Of a DNA stretch of 64,000 nt, positions 32,673 to 41,106 are shown piece by piece; position 1 is the first letter of the stretch; each line of letters begins with the position of its first letter. Below the pieces are notes generated by a model that did not search any database, was not told where the DNA came from, and worked only from the letters and a program-made list of their open reading frames with translations. The translations under genes were made by a program, and so were the position numbers. Location of the stretch: NCBI RefSeq assembly GCF_022899355.1, contig NZ_JALJCK010000002.1, forward strand, positions 62,001 to 126,000, read 5' to 3'. Source of the DNA: Shinella yambaruensis (lineage in GTDB: Bacteria > Pseudomonadota > Alphaproteobacteria > Rhizobiales > Rhizobiaceae).

Positions 32673-35120
32673 ATGCCTGCGATCGGAAAGCCCCTCTCCG
32701 GCGGCTGGCGCATGGTGCTGACGCCGGCCGCCGCCGCCGCGGACCCGGCGGCGCTCGAAAGCCTTTCCGGTTTCATCGAGGCGACCGTGCCGGGCACGGT
32801 CGCCGGGGCGCTGGAGCGCGCCGGCCGCTTCGACCGCACGGCGCCCGACCCGCTCGACCATCTCGATGCCTGGTACGTGCTCGACCTCGCCGGCGAGGCA
32901 CCGGGCGACGCTGTGCTGCATTTCGACGGTCTCGCCACGATCGCCGAAGTCTGGTGGAACGGCGCGCTCGTCCTGTCCTCCGACAGCATGTTCGTGCGCC
33001 ACGACCTTCCTGTCATGCTCGCCGGCAACGACCGCCTCGCGCTCTGCTTCCGCGCGCTGAAGCCGCATCTGGAGAAGCGCGGTCCGCGTGCGCGCTGGCG
33101 GCCACAGATGATCACGCCGCAGGGCCTGCGCCTCGTGCGCACCACCCTGCTCGGCCGCATGCCGGGCTGGTGCCCCGAAGTCCACGCCGCCGGCCCCTGG
33201 CGGCCCGTCCGCCTCTCGCGGCCCGTGCCGGCCTTGCCGGGCGACGTCCAGCTGGCCGCCCGCCTCGACGAAGACGGCGCCGGCCGGCTCGATGTGCGTT
33301 TTTCTCTCGACGGAACGGCTCCGCCCATCCTCGAATGCGCCGGGGTCACCGCCGTGGCCGTGCCCGACGGCGAGGGCCGGTTCCGCGCAAGCCTTGCCAT
33401 TCCCCGTGTCGAGGCCTGGTGGCCGCGCAGCCATGGCCGGCCGGCGCTGCATGAGGTGGCCTTGATTGCGGGCGGACAGCGCCATGCGGTCGGCCGCACC
33501 GGCTTCCGCCGCATCACGATCGATCGTGGCGCGGATGGCCGGGATTTCGCGCTCTCCGTCAACGGCGTGAAGATTTTCTGCCGCGGTGCGGTGTGGACCA
33601 GTGCCGACATCGTCGACCTGCCGGGCGATCGCGCACGATACGCTCCGCTGCTGCGGCTGGCGGCCGAGGCCGGCATGAACATGCTGCGCATCGGCGGCAC
33701 CATGGCCTATGAGACGCCGGATTTCTTCGCGCTTTGCGACGAACTCGGCCTGATGGTCTGGCAGGATTTCCAGTTCGCCAATTTCGATTACCCGGTAGGC
33801 GACCCGGCCTTTGCCGACAAGGTGCGGAAGGAAGCCGTCCAGTTCCTCGAGGCGACAGCCGCCTCGCCGTCGCTTGCCGTTCTGTGCGGCGGCAGCGAGA
33901 TCGACCAGCAGGCGGCGATGCTCGGCCTGCCGGAAGCGGCCTGGGCCGGGCCGCTGACCCGGGAGATCCTGCCCTCCGTCGCCGCGGCCCGTCGGCCCGA
34001 TGTGCCTTATGTGGAGAACTCCCCGGGCGGCGGCGCCATGCCCTTCTCGCCGAATGCCGGCGTCACGCACTATTACGGCGTCGGCGCCTATTGCCGGCCT
34101 CTGGAGGACGCGCGCCGCGCGGCGGTCCGTTTTTCCGCCGAAAGCCTCGCCTTCGCCAATGTGCCGGAACAGGCGACGCTCGACGCACACCTGCCGGTGC
34201 CCGCCGTGCATGACCCGCGCTGGAAAGCCCGTGTGCCGAGAGATCGCGGCGCCTCCTGGGATTTCGAGGATGTGCGCGATCACTATCTCGGCCTGCTCTA
34301 CGGCCTTGAACCGGCGCGGCTGCGCCGCGAGGATCCGGCCCGCTACCTCGACCTTTCGCGCGCCGTCGTCGGCGAGGTGATGGAGGCGACCTTTGCAGAA
34401 TGGCGCCGCGCGGAAAGCCCATGCAACGGCGCGCTGGTCTGGACTTTCCAGGATCTCCTGCCCGGCGCCGGCTGGGGCATCATCGATGCGACGGGCTTGC
34501 CGAAATCCGCCTGGCACGCGCTGCGCCGCGCCTTCCGGCCATTGCAGATCACGCTCAGCGACGAAGGCACGAACGGGCTCGACATACACGTGCTGAACGA
34601 CGGGCCGGACGAACGGCATCTGGTGCTGGAGCTTTCCTGCCTGCGCCACGGCCGGCAGCCGGTCGTCTCCGGCCGCAGGGAGATGACGCTTTCCCCGCAT
34701 TCCGCCGAGACGCTGCCGGCAACCGCGCTCTTCGGCGCCTTCTTCGACACGACCTATGCCTTCCGCTTCGGCCCGCCGTCCCATGACGTGACGGTGGGAC
34801 GGCTCGTCGATGCGGGCGGGACCACCGTCGCGGAAGCCTTCCATTTTCCCCGCGGCCGCGCGGAGGCCATCTCTCCCGCCGTCCTGACGGCAGTCCTCCG
34901 GCAGGATGCGGAAGGCTGGCTGCTCGACCTTTCGGCCGACCGCTTCGCCCAGTCGGTCGCCATCGAGATCGACGGCTTCCTGCCGGCCGACAACTGGTTC
35001 CATCTGGCGCCGGGCGGCGTGAGAAGCGTCCGTCTTCTGCCTTGCGCCGGCACCGACCCCCTGGCGCGGCCGAACGGCACTGTCCGCGGCATCGGCGCCG
35101 AGGCCGTCATATCCATCTGA
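32673..35120 (+). CDS. glycoside hydrolase family 2, beta-mannosidase-like
   Basis: An 815-residue GH2 protein: N-terminal jelly-roll (about 1-190, with HFDGLATIAEVWWNGALV), immunoglobulin-like domain, TIM barrel (about 290-620) and C-terminal sandwich. Candidate catalytic glutamates are in LCGGSEIDQQ (acid/base, replacing the beta-mannosidase WxGNNE) and FSAESLAF (nucleophile region). RIGGTMAYETPDFFALCDELGLMVWQDF is a clear beta-mannosidase barrel element. No signal peptide. The start at 32673 has GGAGG five bases upstream; an ATG at 32661 overlapping the DUF1839 stop is the alternative. An intracellular sugar hydrolase in an aminoacyl-carrier operon suggests a glyco-aminoacyl substrate. Confidence 0.87.
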   Translation: MPAIGKPLSGGWRMVLTPAAAAADPAALESLSGFIEATVPGTVAGALERAGRFDRTAPDPLDHLDAWYVLDLAGEAPGDAVLHFDGLATIAEVWWNGALVLSSDSMFVRHDLPVMLAGNDRLALCFRALKPHLEKRGPRARWRPQMITPQGLRLVRTTLLGRMPGWCPEVHAAGPWRPVRLSRPVPALPGDVQLAARLDEDGAGRLDVRFSLDGTAPPILECAGVTAVAVPDGEGRFRASLAIPRVEAWWPRSHGRPALHEVALIAGGQRHAVGRTGFRRITIDRGADGRDFALSVNGVKIFCRGAVWTSADIVDLPGDRARYAPLLRLAAEAGMNMLRIGGTMAYETPDFFALCDELGLMVWQDFQFANFDYPVGDPAFADKVRKEAVQFLEATAASPSLAVLCGGSEIDQQAAMLGLPEAAWAGPLTREILPSVAAARRPDVPYVENSPGGGAMPFSPNAGVTHYYGVGAYCRPLEDARRAAVRFSAESLAFANVPEQATLDAHLPVPAVHDPRWKARVPRDRGASWDFEDVRDHYLGLLYGLEPARLRREDPARYLDLSRAVVGEVMEATFAEWRRAESPCNGALVWTFQDLLPGAGWGIIDATGLPKSAWHALRRAFRPLQITLSDEGTNGLDIHVLNDGPDERHLVLELSCLRHGRQPVVSGRREMTLSPHSAETLPATALFGAFFDTTYAFRFGPPSHDVTVGRLVDAGGTTVAEAFHFPRGRAEAISPAVLTAVLRQDAEGWLLDLSADRFAQSVAIEIDGFLPADNWFHLAPGGVRSVRLLPCAGTDPLARPNGTVRGIGAEAVISI

Positions 35121-35205
35121 GCCTTAGAACGGGCGGCCGTTCCTGCTGCGCGCCCGCGCCAAGGCTATCGCGACCGGCATGTCGATCGAATCATTCTTGG
35201 TTTCT

Positions 35206-35242
35206 ATGAAATGCATTTCATATATCTATTTGCGAAATGCAT
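35206..35242. promoter_or_regulatory. putative operator palindrome upstream of amino acid ABC operon
   Basis: A perfect 16-base palindrome ATGAAATGCATTTCAT lies at 35206-35221, and a half-site GAAATGCAT recurs at 35234-35242. It is within an AT-rich stretch 75-110 bases before the solute-binding protein gene. The form matches RpiR-type operators and resembles the dyads at 25198-25241. Confidence 0.6.
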
Positions 35243-35315
35243 CGGCTTGCCGGCATATTTTCCTTGAGGGCGTCATTGCTCCGGCGGTGATCCTGCACCA
35301 ACAAGGGGAACAATC

Positions 35316-36101
35316 ATGTTGAAGACCATCCTGTCCTATGCCGTGGCCACGGGCCTTGCCTTTTCCGTTCTCGGGACGCCGCTTGCCGCGAGCGCCGACG
35401 ATCTCGAGACCATCAAGGCCGCGGGCGAATTCAAGTTCGCCAACAGCGGCGCCTATCCGCCCTTCAGCTTCGTCGACGACAGCAATCAGACGGTCGGCTT
35501 CGACGTCGATATCGGCAACGAGATCGCCAAGCGCCTCGGGGTGAAGGGCGCCGGCGTCAGCACCGCCTGGGACGGCATCATCGCCGGCCTGCTTGCCGGC
35601 AAGTACGATTCCGTCATCGGCAGCATGACCATCACCCCGGAGCGCGAAAAGGCCGTCGATTTCGTCGGTCCCTATTACAAGTCGGGCCGCGGCGTCTTCG
35701 TCACCGAGGGATCCGAGATCAAGTCGATCGACGACCTGAAGGACAAGACCATCGGCGTGACGCTCGGCGAGACCCACGAGAAATGGGCGCGCGAGCGCGG
35801 CGGCTGGGAAATCCGCACCTACAAGGGCCTGCCGGAACTCTTCCTCGAGCTGAAGGCCGGCCGCATCCAGGCGATGATCGTCGATGCCGTGCCGGTGTCG
35901 ATCGCCGTCAAGGAGACGGGCGAGAAGGTCGCCAAGCTCGACGTGCCGGAATTCGCCGGGACCGAGGACCAGATCGGCATCGCCATCCGCAAGGGCAATC
36001 CGGAGCTGAAGGCCGCCATGCAGAAGGCGCTGGACGACATGATGGCCGACGGCACCTACGAGGCCATTGCCATGAAGTGGGTCGGCGCGGACATCCGCTG
36101 A
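35316..36101 (+). CDS. polar amino acid ABC transporter, substrate-binding protein
   Basis: A 261-residue periplasmic protein with a Sec signal peptide cleaved near ASADD (residue about 27). The family-3 solute-binding fold shows as FKFANSGAYPPFSFVDDSN, VGFDVDIGNEIAKRLG, DGIIAGLLAGKYDSVIGSMTITPEREK and VDFVGPYY. It is the first gene of an importer operon and is followed by a GC-rich hairpin at 36122-36148 before the permease genes. The downstream aminotransferase and beta-keto acid cleavage enzyme suggest an amino acid or amino-organic acid ligand used as carbon and nitrogen source. Confidence 0.93.
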   Translation: MLKTILSYAVATGLAFSVLGTPLAASADDLETIKAAGEFKFANSGAYPPFSFVDDSNQTVGFDVDIGNEIAKRLGVKGAGVSTAWDGIIAGLLAGKYDSVIGSMTITPEREKAVDFVGPYYKSGRGVFVTEGSEIKSIDDLKDKTIGVTLGETHEKWARERGGWEIRTYKGLPELFLELKAGRIQAMIVDAVPVSIAVKETGEKVAKLDVPEFAGTEDQIGIAIRKGNPELKAAMQKALDDMMADGTYEAIAMKWVGADIR

Positions 36102-36121
36102 TCTCTCCCCGCCCATGAAAG

Positions 36122-36148
36122 GGCCGGCCCGGCGGGAGACTGCCGGCC
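36122..36148 (+). terminator. intra-operon hairpin after substrate-binding protein gene
   Basis: GGCCGGC at 36122-36128 pairs with GCCGGCC at 36142-36148 (13-base loop). No U-run follows, and the permease start is only 27 bases on, so it more likely attenuates or stabilises the binding-protein mRNA than ends the operon. Confidence 0.5.
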
Positions 36149-36175
36149 GGCTGACCGATCGCCGAGGATCCGGCA

Positions 36176-36826
36176 ATGGATATCGCTCTCATCGGCCGCA
36201 TTGTCCCAGTCTTCGTCCAGGCGGCCTGGACGACCGTCGAGCTCTCCCTGCTGTCGCTTGCCCTCGGCCTTGCCGTGGCGGCGCTTGTCGCGATGCTCCG
36301 CCTCTCGCATGTCGCGGCCCTGCGCTTTGCCGGCGCGGCCTATGTCAGCGTCTTTCGCGGCACGCCGGCGCTCATCCAGATCTTCCTGCTCTATTTCGGC
36401 GGGCCGCAGGTCGGCATCCAGCTCGACCCCTTCGCCGCGGGCGCCATCGCGCTCGGCCTCAACATCGCAGCCTATATGGCCGAATCGATCCGCGGCGGCG
36501 TGCTCTCGGTCGATCGCGGGCAGATGGAGGCGGCGCGCTCGCTCGGTTTCGGCGAGGGCCAGTCCATGCGCTGGATCGTGCTGCCGCAGGCCGCCAAGCT
36601 GATGATCCGCCCGCTCGGCGTCAATGCCGTGGCGCTGGTCAAGGGCACGGCCCTCGTCGCCACCATCTCGGTGGTGGAACTCACCTATACGGCGCAGCGC
36701 TTCATCGGCTCCACCTACAAGCCGTTCGAGATCTTCGCGGTGACGGCGGTGCTCTACATGATCATGGTCTACGGCCTGACGCTCCTCGTCGACCGTCTCG
36801 ACCGCGCCTATGCCGGGGAGGCGTGA
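36176..36826 (+). CDS. polar amino acid ABC transporter, permease 1
   Basis: A 216-residue inner-membrane permease of the HisM/GlnP type. It has about five membrane segments, [19 protein letters not shown] and the EAA loop [23 protein letters not shown] that contacts the ATPase. It forms the channel with the product of 36829-37488. Only two bases separate the two genes, and both belong to the operon headed by the binding protein at 35316. Confidence 0.94.
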   Translation: MDIALIGRIVPVFVQAAWTTVELSLLSLALGLAVAALVAMLRLSHVAALRFAGAAYVSVFRGTPALIQIFLLYFGGPQVGIQLDPFAAGAIALGLNIAAYMAESIRGGVLSVDRGQMEAARSLGFGEGQSMRWIVLPQAAKLMIRPLGVNAVALVKGTALVATISVVELTYTAQRFIGSTYKPFEIFAVTAVLYMIMVYGLTLLVDRLDRAYAGEA

Positions 36827-36828
36827 AG

Positions 36829-37488
36829 ATGCAGGGTCTCGATTTCAGCATCGTCCCCGAATACTGGCCGCTGATCGGCAAGGGCCTGTGGTGGACCGTC
36901 GTCATCTCCACCGCCTCCGCCGTGCTCAGCGTTCTCGCCGGCATCGGCTTTGCCCTTCTCGTGCTCTATGCTCCGCCCGTCGTGCGCTATCCGGTGCGCC
37001 TCTTCATGTGGCTCTTCATGGGCACGCCGCTGCTCCTGCAGCTCTTCCTCATCTATTTCGGCCTCGTGCAGATCGGCATCGACATTCCGGCCATCTGGTC
37101 GGGCATCGTCGCCCTCAGCCTGCATTTCGCCGTCTACAATGCCGACATCTTTCGCGCCGGCATCGCCTCGCTCGACAAGGGGCAGACGGAGGCGGCGCGC
37201 TCGCTCGGCTTCGGCGCCTGGCGGACGCGGATCTACATCGTCGTGCCGCAGGCGGTGCGGGGTACGGTGCCCGCCGTCGGCAACATGATGATCGCGCTCC
37301 TGAAGGAATCCTCCATCGTCTCGATGATCGGCATCGCCGAACTGGTGCACAGCGCCCAGCTCGTCATCAGCGAGACCTACCGGCCCTTCGAATTCTACCT
37401 GACGGCCGCCGCCCTCTATTATGGTCTCAATCTCATCCTCGAAGCGGTCCTCAGGGGGATCGAACGGAAAGTGGAGCTTTCGCGATGA
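36829..37488 (+). CDS. polar amino acid ABC transporter, permease 2
   Basis: A 219-residue permease of the HisQ/GlnP family with the EAA loop [23 protein letters not shown] and [17 protein letters not shown]. The ATG at 36829 is chosen because GGGGAG lies eight bases upstream; a GTG at 36823 overlaps the previous stop but is too close to that site. It overlaps the ATPase gene by 4 bases. Together with permease 1 it makes the heterodimeric membrane pore. Confidence 0.94.
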   Translation: MQGLDFSIVPEYWPLIGKGLWWTVVISTASAVLSVLAGIGFALLVLYAPPVVRYPVRLFMWLFMGTPLLLQLFLIYFGLVQIGIDIPAIWSGIVALSLHFAVYNADIFRAGIASLDKGQTEAARSLGFGAWRTRIYIVVPQAVRGTVPAVGNMMIALLKESSIVSMIGIAELVHSAQLVISETYRPFEFYLTAAALYYGLNLILEAVLRGIERKVELSR

Positions 37489-38249
37489 ACGATACCCGTC
37501 CGATGATCGAGGTGCGCGGCGCCAGAAAGTTCTTCGGGCCGCTGGAGGTGCTGAAGGGCATCGATTTCAGCGTGGCGCGCGGCCAGATCGTCGCCGTCAT
37601 CGGCCCGAGCGGTTCGGGCAAGAGCACGCTGCTGCGCTCGATCAACCATCTCGAAACGCTCGACGGTGGCGAGGTCTGGCTCGATGGTGTGCAGGTAAAT
37701 CAAAAGCTTGACCGCCGTTCCTTCGAGCGGCACATCAACGGCGTGCGCCAGCAGATGGGCATGGTGTTCCAGCACTTCAACCTCTTCCCGCACCTGAGCG
37801 TCGCGGAAAACATCACCATCGCCCCGATCAAGCTGAAGGGCATGGCGAAGGCCGAGGCGCGGGCGCTCGCCCTGAAGATGCTCGACAAGGTGGGCCTTGC
37901 CGACAAGATCGACGCCTTCCCGGCGCGCCTTTCGGGCGGGCAGAAGCAGCGCGTTGCGATCGCGCGGGCGCTCGCCATGCAGCCGAAGGTCATGCTTTTC
38001 GACGAGGCGACCTCGGCGCTCGATCCGGAGCTGGTGGACGAGGTCAACCTCGTCATGAAGCAGCTGGCGAGCGAGCACATGACCATGGTCATCGTCACGC
38101 ACGAGATGCGTTTTGCCGCCGAAGTCGCCGACCGGGTGATCTTCATGGCAGACGGCGCCGTGGTGGAGGAGGGCAGCCCGGCCGAGCTCTTCCGCAATCC
38201 GAAGCAGGAGCGCACCCGCAGCTTCCTGAAGAAATTCCTCAACGGCTAG
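37485..38249 (+). CDS. polar amino acid ABC transporter, ATP-binding protein
   Basis: A 254-residue ATPase of the GlnQ/HisP class. It has Walker [10 protein letters not shown], the Q-loop [15 protein letters not shown], signature [15 protein letters not shown] and Walker [15 protein letters not shown], with the switch histidine in VTHEM. It powers import by the two preceding permeases, starting with an ATGA overlap of permease 2. The aminotransferase gene begins 46 bases after its stop. Confidence 0.96.
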   Translation: MNDTRPMIEVRGARKFFGPLEVLKGIDFSVARGQIVAVIGPSGSGKSTLLRSINHLETLDGGEVWLDGVQVNQKLDRRSFERHINGVRQQMGMVFQHFNLFPHLSVAENITIAPIKLKGMAKAEARALALKMLDKVGLADKIDAFPARLSGGQKQRVAIARALAMQPKVMLFDEATSALDPELVDEVNLVMKQLASEHMTMVIVTHEMRFAAEVADRVIFMADGAVVEEGSPAELFRNPKQERTRSFLKKFLNG

Positions 38250-38295
38250 GATTTCCCGGCCGCTGAAAACCGCATCCTCCTGTCATGGATCGATC

Positions 38296-39666
38296 ATGAG
38301 CCAGCACCTGACCGCAACGGGCGAACGCCCGGCATCCCACCTCTTCTACCAGTCCCGCATGCGCCGGCCGCTCGCCGACCGGGCGGAGGGCATCTACATC
38401 TGGGACGAACATGGCCGGAAGGTCATCGACGGGTCCAGCGGGGCGATGGTCGTCAATATCGGCCATTCCAACCGGAACGTGCTCGACGCCATGAAGCGCC
38501 AGATGGACAGGGCGACCTTCGCCTACCGCCTGCATTTCGAGAACCAGCCGGCGGAAGACCTGGCGCGCCGCCTTTACGGCTACATGCCGGAGGGCCTCGA
38601 CCGGGTGTTCTTCGTTTCCGGCGGCTCGGAGGCGGTGGAATCCTGCCTGAAGCTCGCCCGGCAATGGGCGCTCGCCACCGACCAGCCGGAGCGCTGGAAG
38701 GTGATCTCGCGCTTCCCCTCCTATCACGGCTCGACCCTCGGCGCGCTCGCCGTCACCGGTTATGACGCGCTGAAGAAACCCTTCCTGCCGATGCTGCGCG
38801 ACATGCCGCACATCAAGGCACCCACCGCCTATCTCGACCGCGACAACTTCTCGATGGAGGAGCGCGGCATCCGCTATGCCGACATGCTGGAGGAGAAGAT
38901 CCTGGAGGAGGGGGCGGAAAGCGTGCTCGCCTTCATCATGGAGCCGATCGGCGGCGCTTCCACCGGTGCGCTCGTCGCGCCCGACAGCTACTATCCGCGC
39001 ATCCGCGAGATCTGTGACAAGTACGGCATCCTGCTGATCCACGACGAGGTGATGAGCGGGGCCGGCCGCACCGGCCGCTATCTCGGCGGCGACCATTGGA
39101 ATTGCCGGCCCGATATCGTCGCCCTCTCCAAGGGCCTCGGCGCCGGCTATTGCCCGCTCGGCGCGATGATCGCCCATTCGCGGCTGGTGAAGCCGGTGCT
39201 CGACCGCGGCGGCTTCGCCCATGGCTACACCTATGCCGGCAACCCGCTTGCCTGCGCTGCAGGCCTTGCCGTGCTCGACGAGATCGAGCGGCAGGATCTG
39301 CTCGGCAACGCCACCCGCATCGGCGCGCTTCTGAAGGCCGAACTGGAGGGCCTTGCCGAACGCTACCCGTTCATCGGCGACGTGCGCGGCAAGGGCCTGT
39401 TGCTCGCGGCCGAATTCGTCTCCGACCGCAAGACCATGGCGCCGTTGCCCAAGGCATTGGAGGCGCACCAGCGCGTCGTCGACATCGCCTATGAGCGCGG
39501 CCTCATCATCTATTCGCGCCGCACGCGCGGCGGCGTCGAGGGCGACCATTTCCTCGTCTGCCCGCCGATGATCACCACCGAGGCTCAGGTCGGCGAGATC
39601 GTGACGATCCTCGATGCGACGCTGGCGCAGCTTGCCGGCGAGCTTTCGCTGCCGGTCGGCAGATAG
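38296..39666 (+). CDS. class III (omega) aminotransferase
   Basis: A 456-residue PLP-dependent aminotransferase of the ornithine/beta-alanine:pyruvate family. It has VFFVSGGSEAVESCLKLARQ (phosphate binding), FPSYHGSTLGALAVTG, LIHDEVMSGAGRTGRY with the pyridine-N-binding Asp, and ALSKGLGAGYCPLGAMI with the PLP lysine. It likely removes an amino group from the compound imported by the preceding ABC system to give a keto acid. The beta-keto acid cleavage enzyme gene follows after nine bases, which would fit a beta- or omega-amino substrate converted to a 3-oxo acid. Confidence 0.92.
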   Translation: MSQHLTATGERPASHLFYQSRMRRPLADRAEGIYIWDEHGRKVIDGSSGAMVVNIGHSNRNVLDAMKRQMDRATFAYRLHFENQPAEDLARRLYGYMPEGLDRVFFVSGGSEAVESCLKLARQWALATDQPERWKVISRFPSYHGSTLGALAVTGYDALKKPFLPMLRDMPHIKAPTAYLDRDNFSMEERGIRYADMLEEKILEEGAESVLAFIMEPIGGASTGALVAPDSYYPRIREICDKYGILLIHDEVMSGAGRTGRYLGGDHWNCRPDIVALSKGLGAGYCPLGAMIAHSRLVKPVLDRGGFAHGYTYAGNPLACAAGLAVLDEIERQDLLGNATRIGALLKAELEGLAERYPFIGDVRGKGLLLAAEFVSDRKTMAPLPKALEAHQRVVDIAYERGLIIYSRRTRGGVEGDHFLVCPPMITTEAQVGEIVTILDATLAQLAGELSLPVGR

Positions 39667-39675
39667 GAGCCGGCC

Positions 39676-40605
39676 ATGAAATCGAACAAGGTCATCATCA
39701 CCTGCGCGGTGACGGGCTCGGTGCACACGCCCTCCATGTCGCCCCATCTGCCCTACAAGCCCGAGGACATCGCGTCCGAGGCGATCGCGGCGGCGGAGGC
39801 GGGCGCCTCTATCCTGCACCTGCACGCCCGCGCCCCGGAAGACGGTCGCCCGACGGCCGACCCGAAGGTTTTCATGCGCTTCCTGCCGGTCATCAAGCAG
39901 GCGAGCGATGCGGTGATCAACATCACCACCGGCGGCTCCTCCGTCATGACGCTGGAGGACCGGCTGGCGGCGGCGCTCGCCGCCGAGCCGGAAATGTGCT
40001 CGCTCAACATGGGCTCGATGAATTTCGGGCTCTACCCGATGCTCGACCGGCCGCGGGCATGGAAACATGCCTGGGAGCCCGAGCTCCTGGAGGCGACGCG
40101 CGGCACGATCTTCCGCAACACCTTCGCCGATATCGAGACGGTCCTCAAACGCCTCGGCGAAGGCTGCGGCACGCGTTTCGAGTTCGAATGCTACGATGTC
40201 GGGCATCTCTACACGCTCGCCCATTTCCGCGACCGCGGGCTCGTTCCCGGCACGCCCTTCATGCAGTTCGTCTTCGGCGTGCTCGGCGGCATCGGCGCGG
40301 ATCCGGAAAACCTCGTCCATATGAAGCGCATCGCCGACAAGCTGTTCGGCGAGGACTACCGTTTCTCGGTGCTTGCCGCCGGGCGCAGGCAGATGCCGAT
40401 GATCACAATGGCGGCGACCATGGGCGGCAGCGTGCGCGTCGGCCTGGAGGACAGCCTTTTCGACGGCCGCGCGCTTGCGGCCTCGAATGCCGATCAGGTA
40501 CGACGCATCCGTGCGATCCTCGAGGGCCTTTCGCTGGAGGTCGCGACGCCGGACGAGGCGCGCGCCATGCTCGGCCTCAAGGGCGGCGATCGAGTCGCAT
40601 TCTGA
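39676..40605 (+). CDS. beta-keto acid cleavage enzyme (BKACE, DUF849)
   Basis: A 309-residue metal enzyme that condenses a beta-keto acid with acetyl-CoA to give acetoacetate and a CoA ester. The zinc-binding pair is H48/H50 in ILHLHAR; TCAVTGSVHTPSMSPHLP and NITTGGSSVMTLEDR are typical of the family. The active-site position that is Glu in the lysine-fermentation enzyme appears to be Ser15 here, as in a large subgroup with other substrates. Context between an aminotransferase and a GNAT points to a nitrogenous beta-keto acid, possibly a deaminated amino acid. The true substrate cannot be inferred further. Confidence 0.92.
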   Translation: MKSNKVIITCAVTGSVHTPSMSPHLPYKPEDIASEAIAAAEAGASILHLHARAPEDGRPTADPKVFMRFLPVIKQASDAVINITTGGSSVMTLEDRLAAALAAEPEMCSLNMGSMNFGLYPMLDRPRAWKHAWEPELLEATRGTIFRNTFADIETVLKRLGEGCGTRFEFECYDVGHLYTLAHFRDRGLVPGTPFMQFVFGVLGGIGADPENLVHMKRIADKLFGEDYRFSVLAAGRRQMPMITMAATMGGSVRVGLEDSLFDGRALAASNADQVRRIRAILEGLSLEVATPDEARAMLGLKGGDRVAF

Positions 40606-40614
40606 GGAGGGGAC

Positions 40615-41106
40615 ATGCAGGACGACATCACGATCCGGCCGGCCGTCGCGGATGACGCGGAGACCATCCACACGGCCCTGAAGACGATGGCCGTGGACAT
40701 GGGCGCGGAGGCGAAGTTCGTCTCCACCGTCGAGGACGTGCGCCGCCATGGTTTTGGCGAAACGCCGGCCTTCGAGGTGCTGATCGCCGAGGCGGGGGCG
40801 GCGTTTGCCGGCCTGTGCCTGGCGTTTCCGAGCTTTTCCACCTGGATAGGCGAGCCCGGTCTCTATGTTCAGGACCTCTTCGTCGCCGATGCCTTTCGCG
40901 GACGGCGGATCGCCGAGCGGCTTTTGCGCGCCACCGCGCGGCGCGGCCGGGCGCGCGGCGCCCATTACATGCGCCTGTCGGTCGACGTGGACAATGTCCG
41001 CGCGCAAGGCCTCTACAATCGCCTCGGGATCCGCCATTCCCGCAGCGAGCAGATCCACATGATCAAAGGCGCGGATTTCGACGCATTCGCCGAGGGAGAG
41101 CCATGA
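40615..41106 (+). CDS. GNAT family N-acetyltransferase
   Basis: A 163-residue single-domain acetyltransferase. The acetyl-CoA site is LYVQDLFVADAFRGRRIAERLL (motif A, R/Q-x-x-G-x-G/A variant RGRRIA) and the final strand VDVDNVRAQGLYNRLGIRH is a standard GNAT ending. AGGAGG lies before the ATG. It overlaps the deacetylase gene by 4 bases, so an acetylating and a deacetylating enzyme are translated together; they may act on different steps or stages of one amine's metabolism. Confidence 0.92.
   Translation: MQDDITIRPAVADDAETIHTALKTMAVDMGAEAKFVSTVEDVRRHGFGETPAFEVLIAEAGAAFAGLCLAFPSFSTWIGEPGLYVQDLFVADAFRGRRIAERLLRATARRGRARGAHYMRLSVDVDNVRAQGLYNRLGIRHSRSEQIHMIKGADFDAFAEGEP

Noticed and set aside
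32217-35003. Very long minus-strand open frame opposite the GH2 gene
   Set aside because: Composition is Arg/Ala/Gly-rich without motifs, as expected of an antisense frame in high-GC DNA. The plus strand has clear GH2 domains and ribosome site.
38239-41058. Long minus-strand open frame across aminotransferase, BKACE and GNAT genes
   Set aside because: It spans three real plus-strand genes with family motifs; its product has no recognisable domain.
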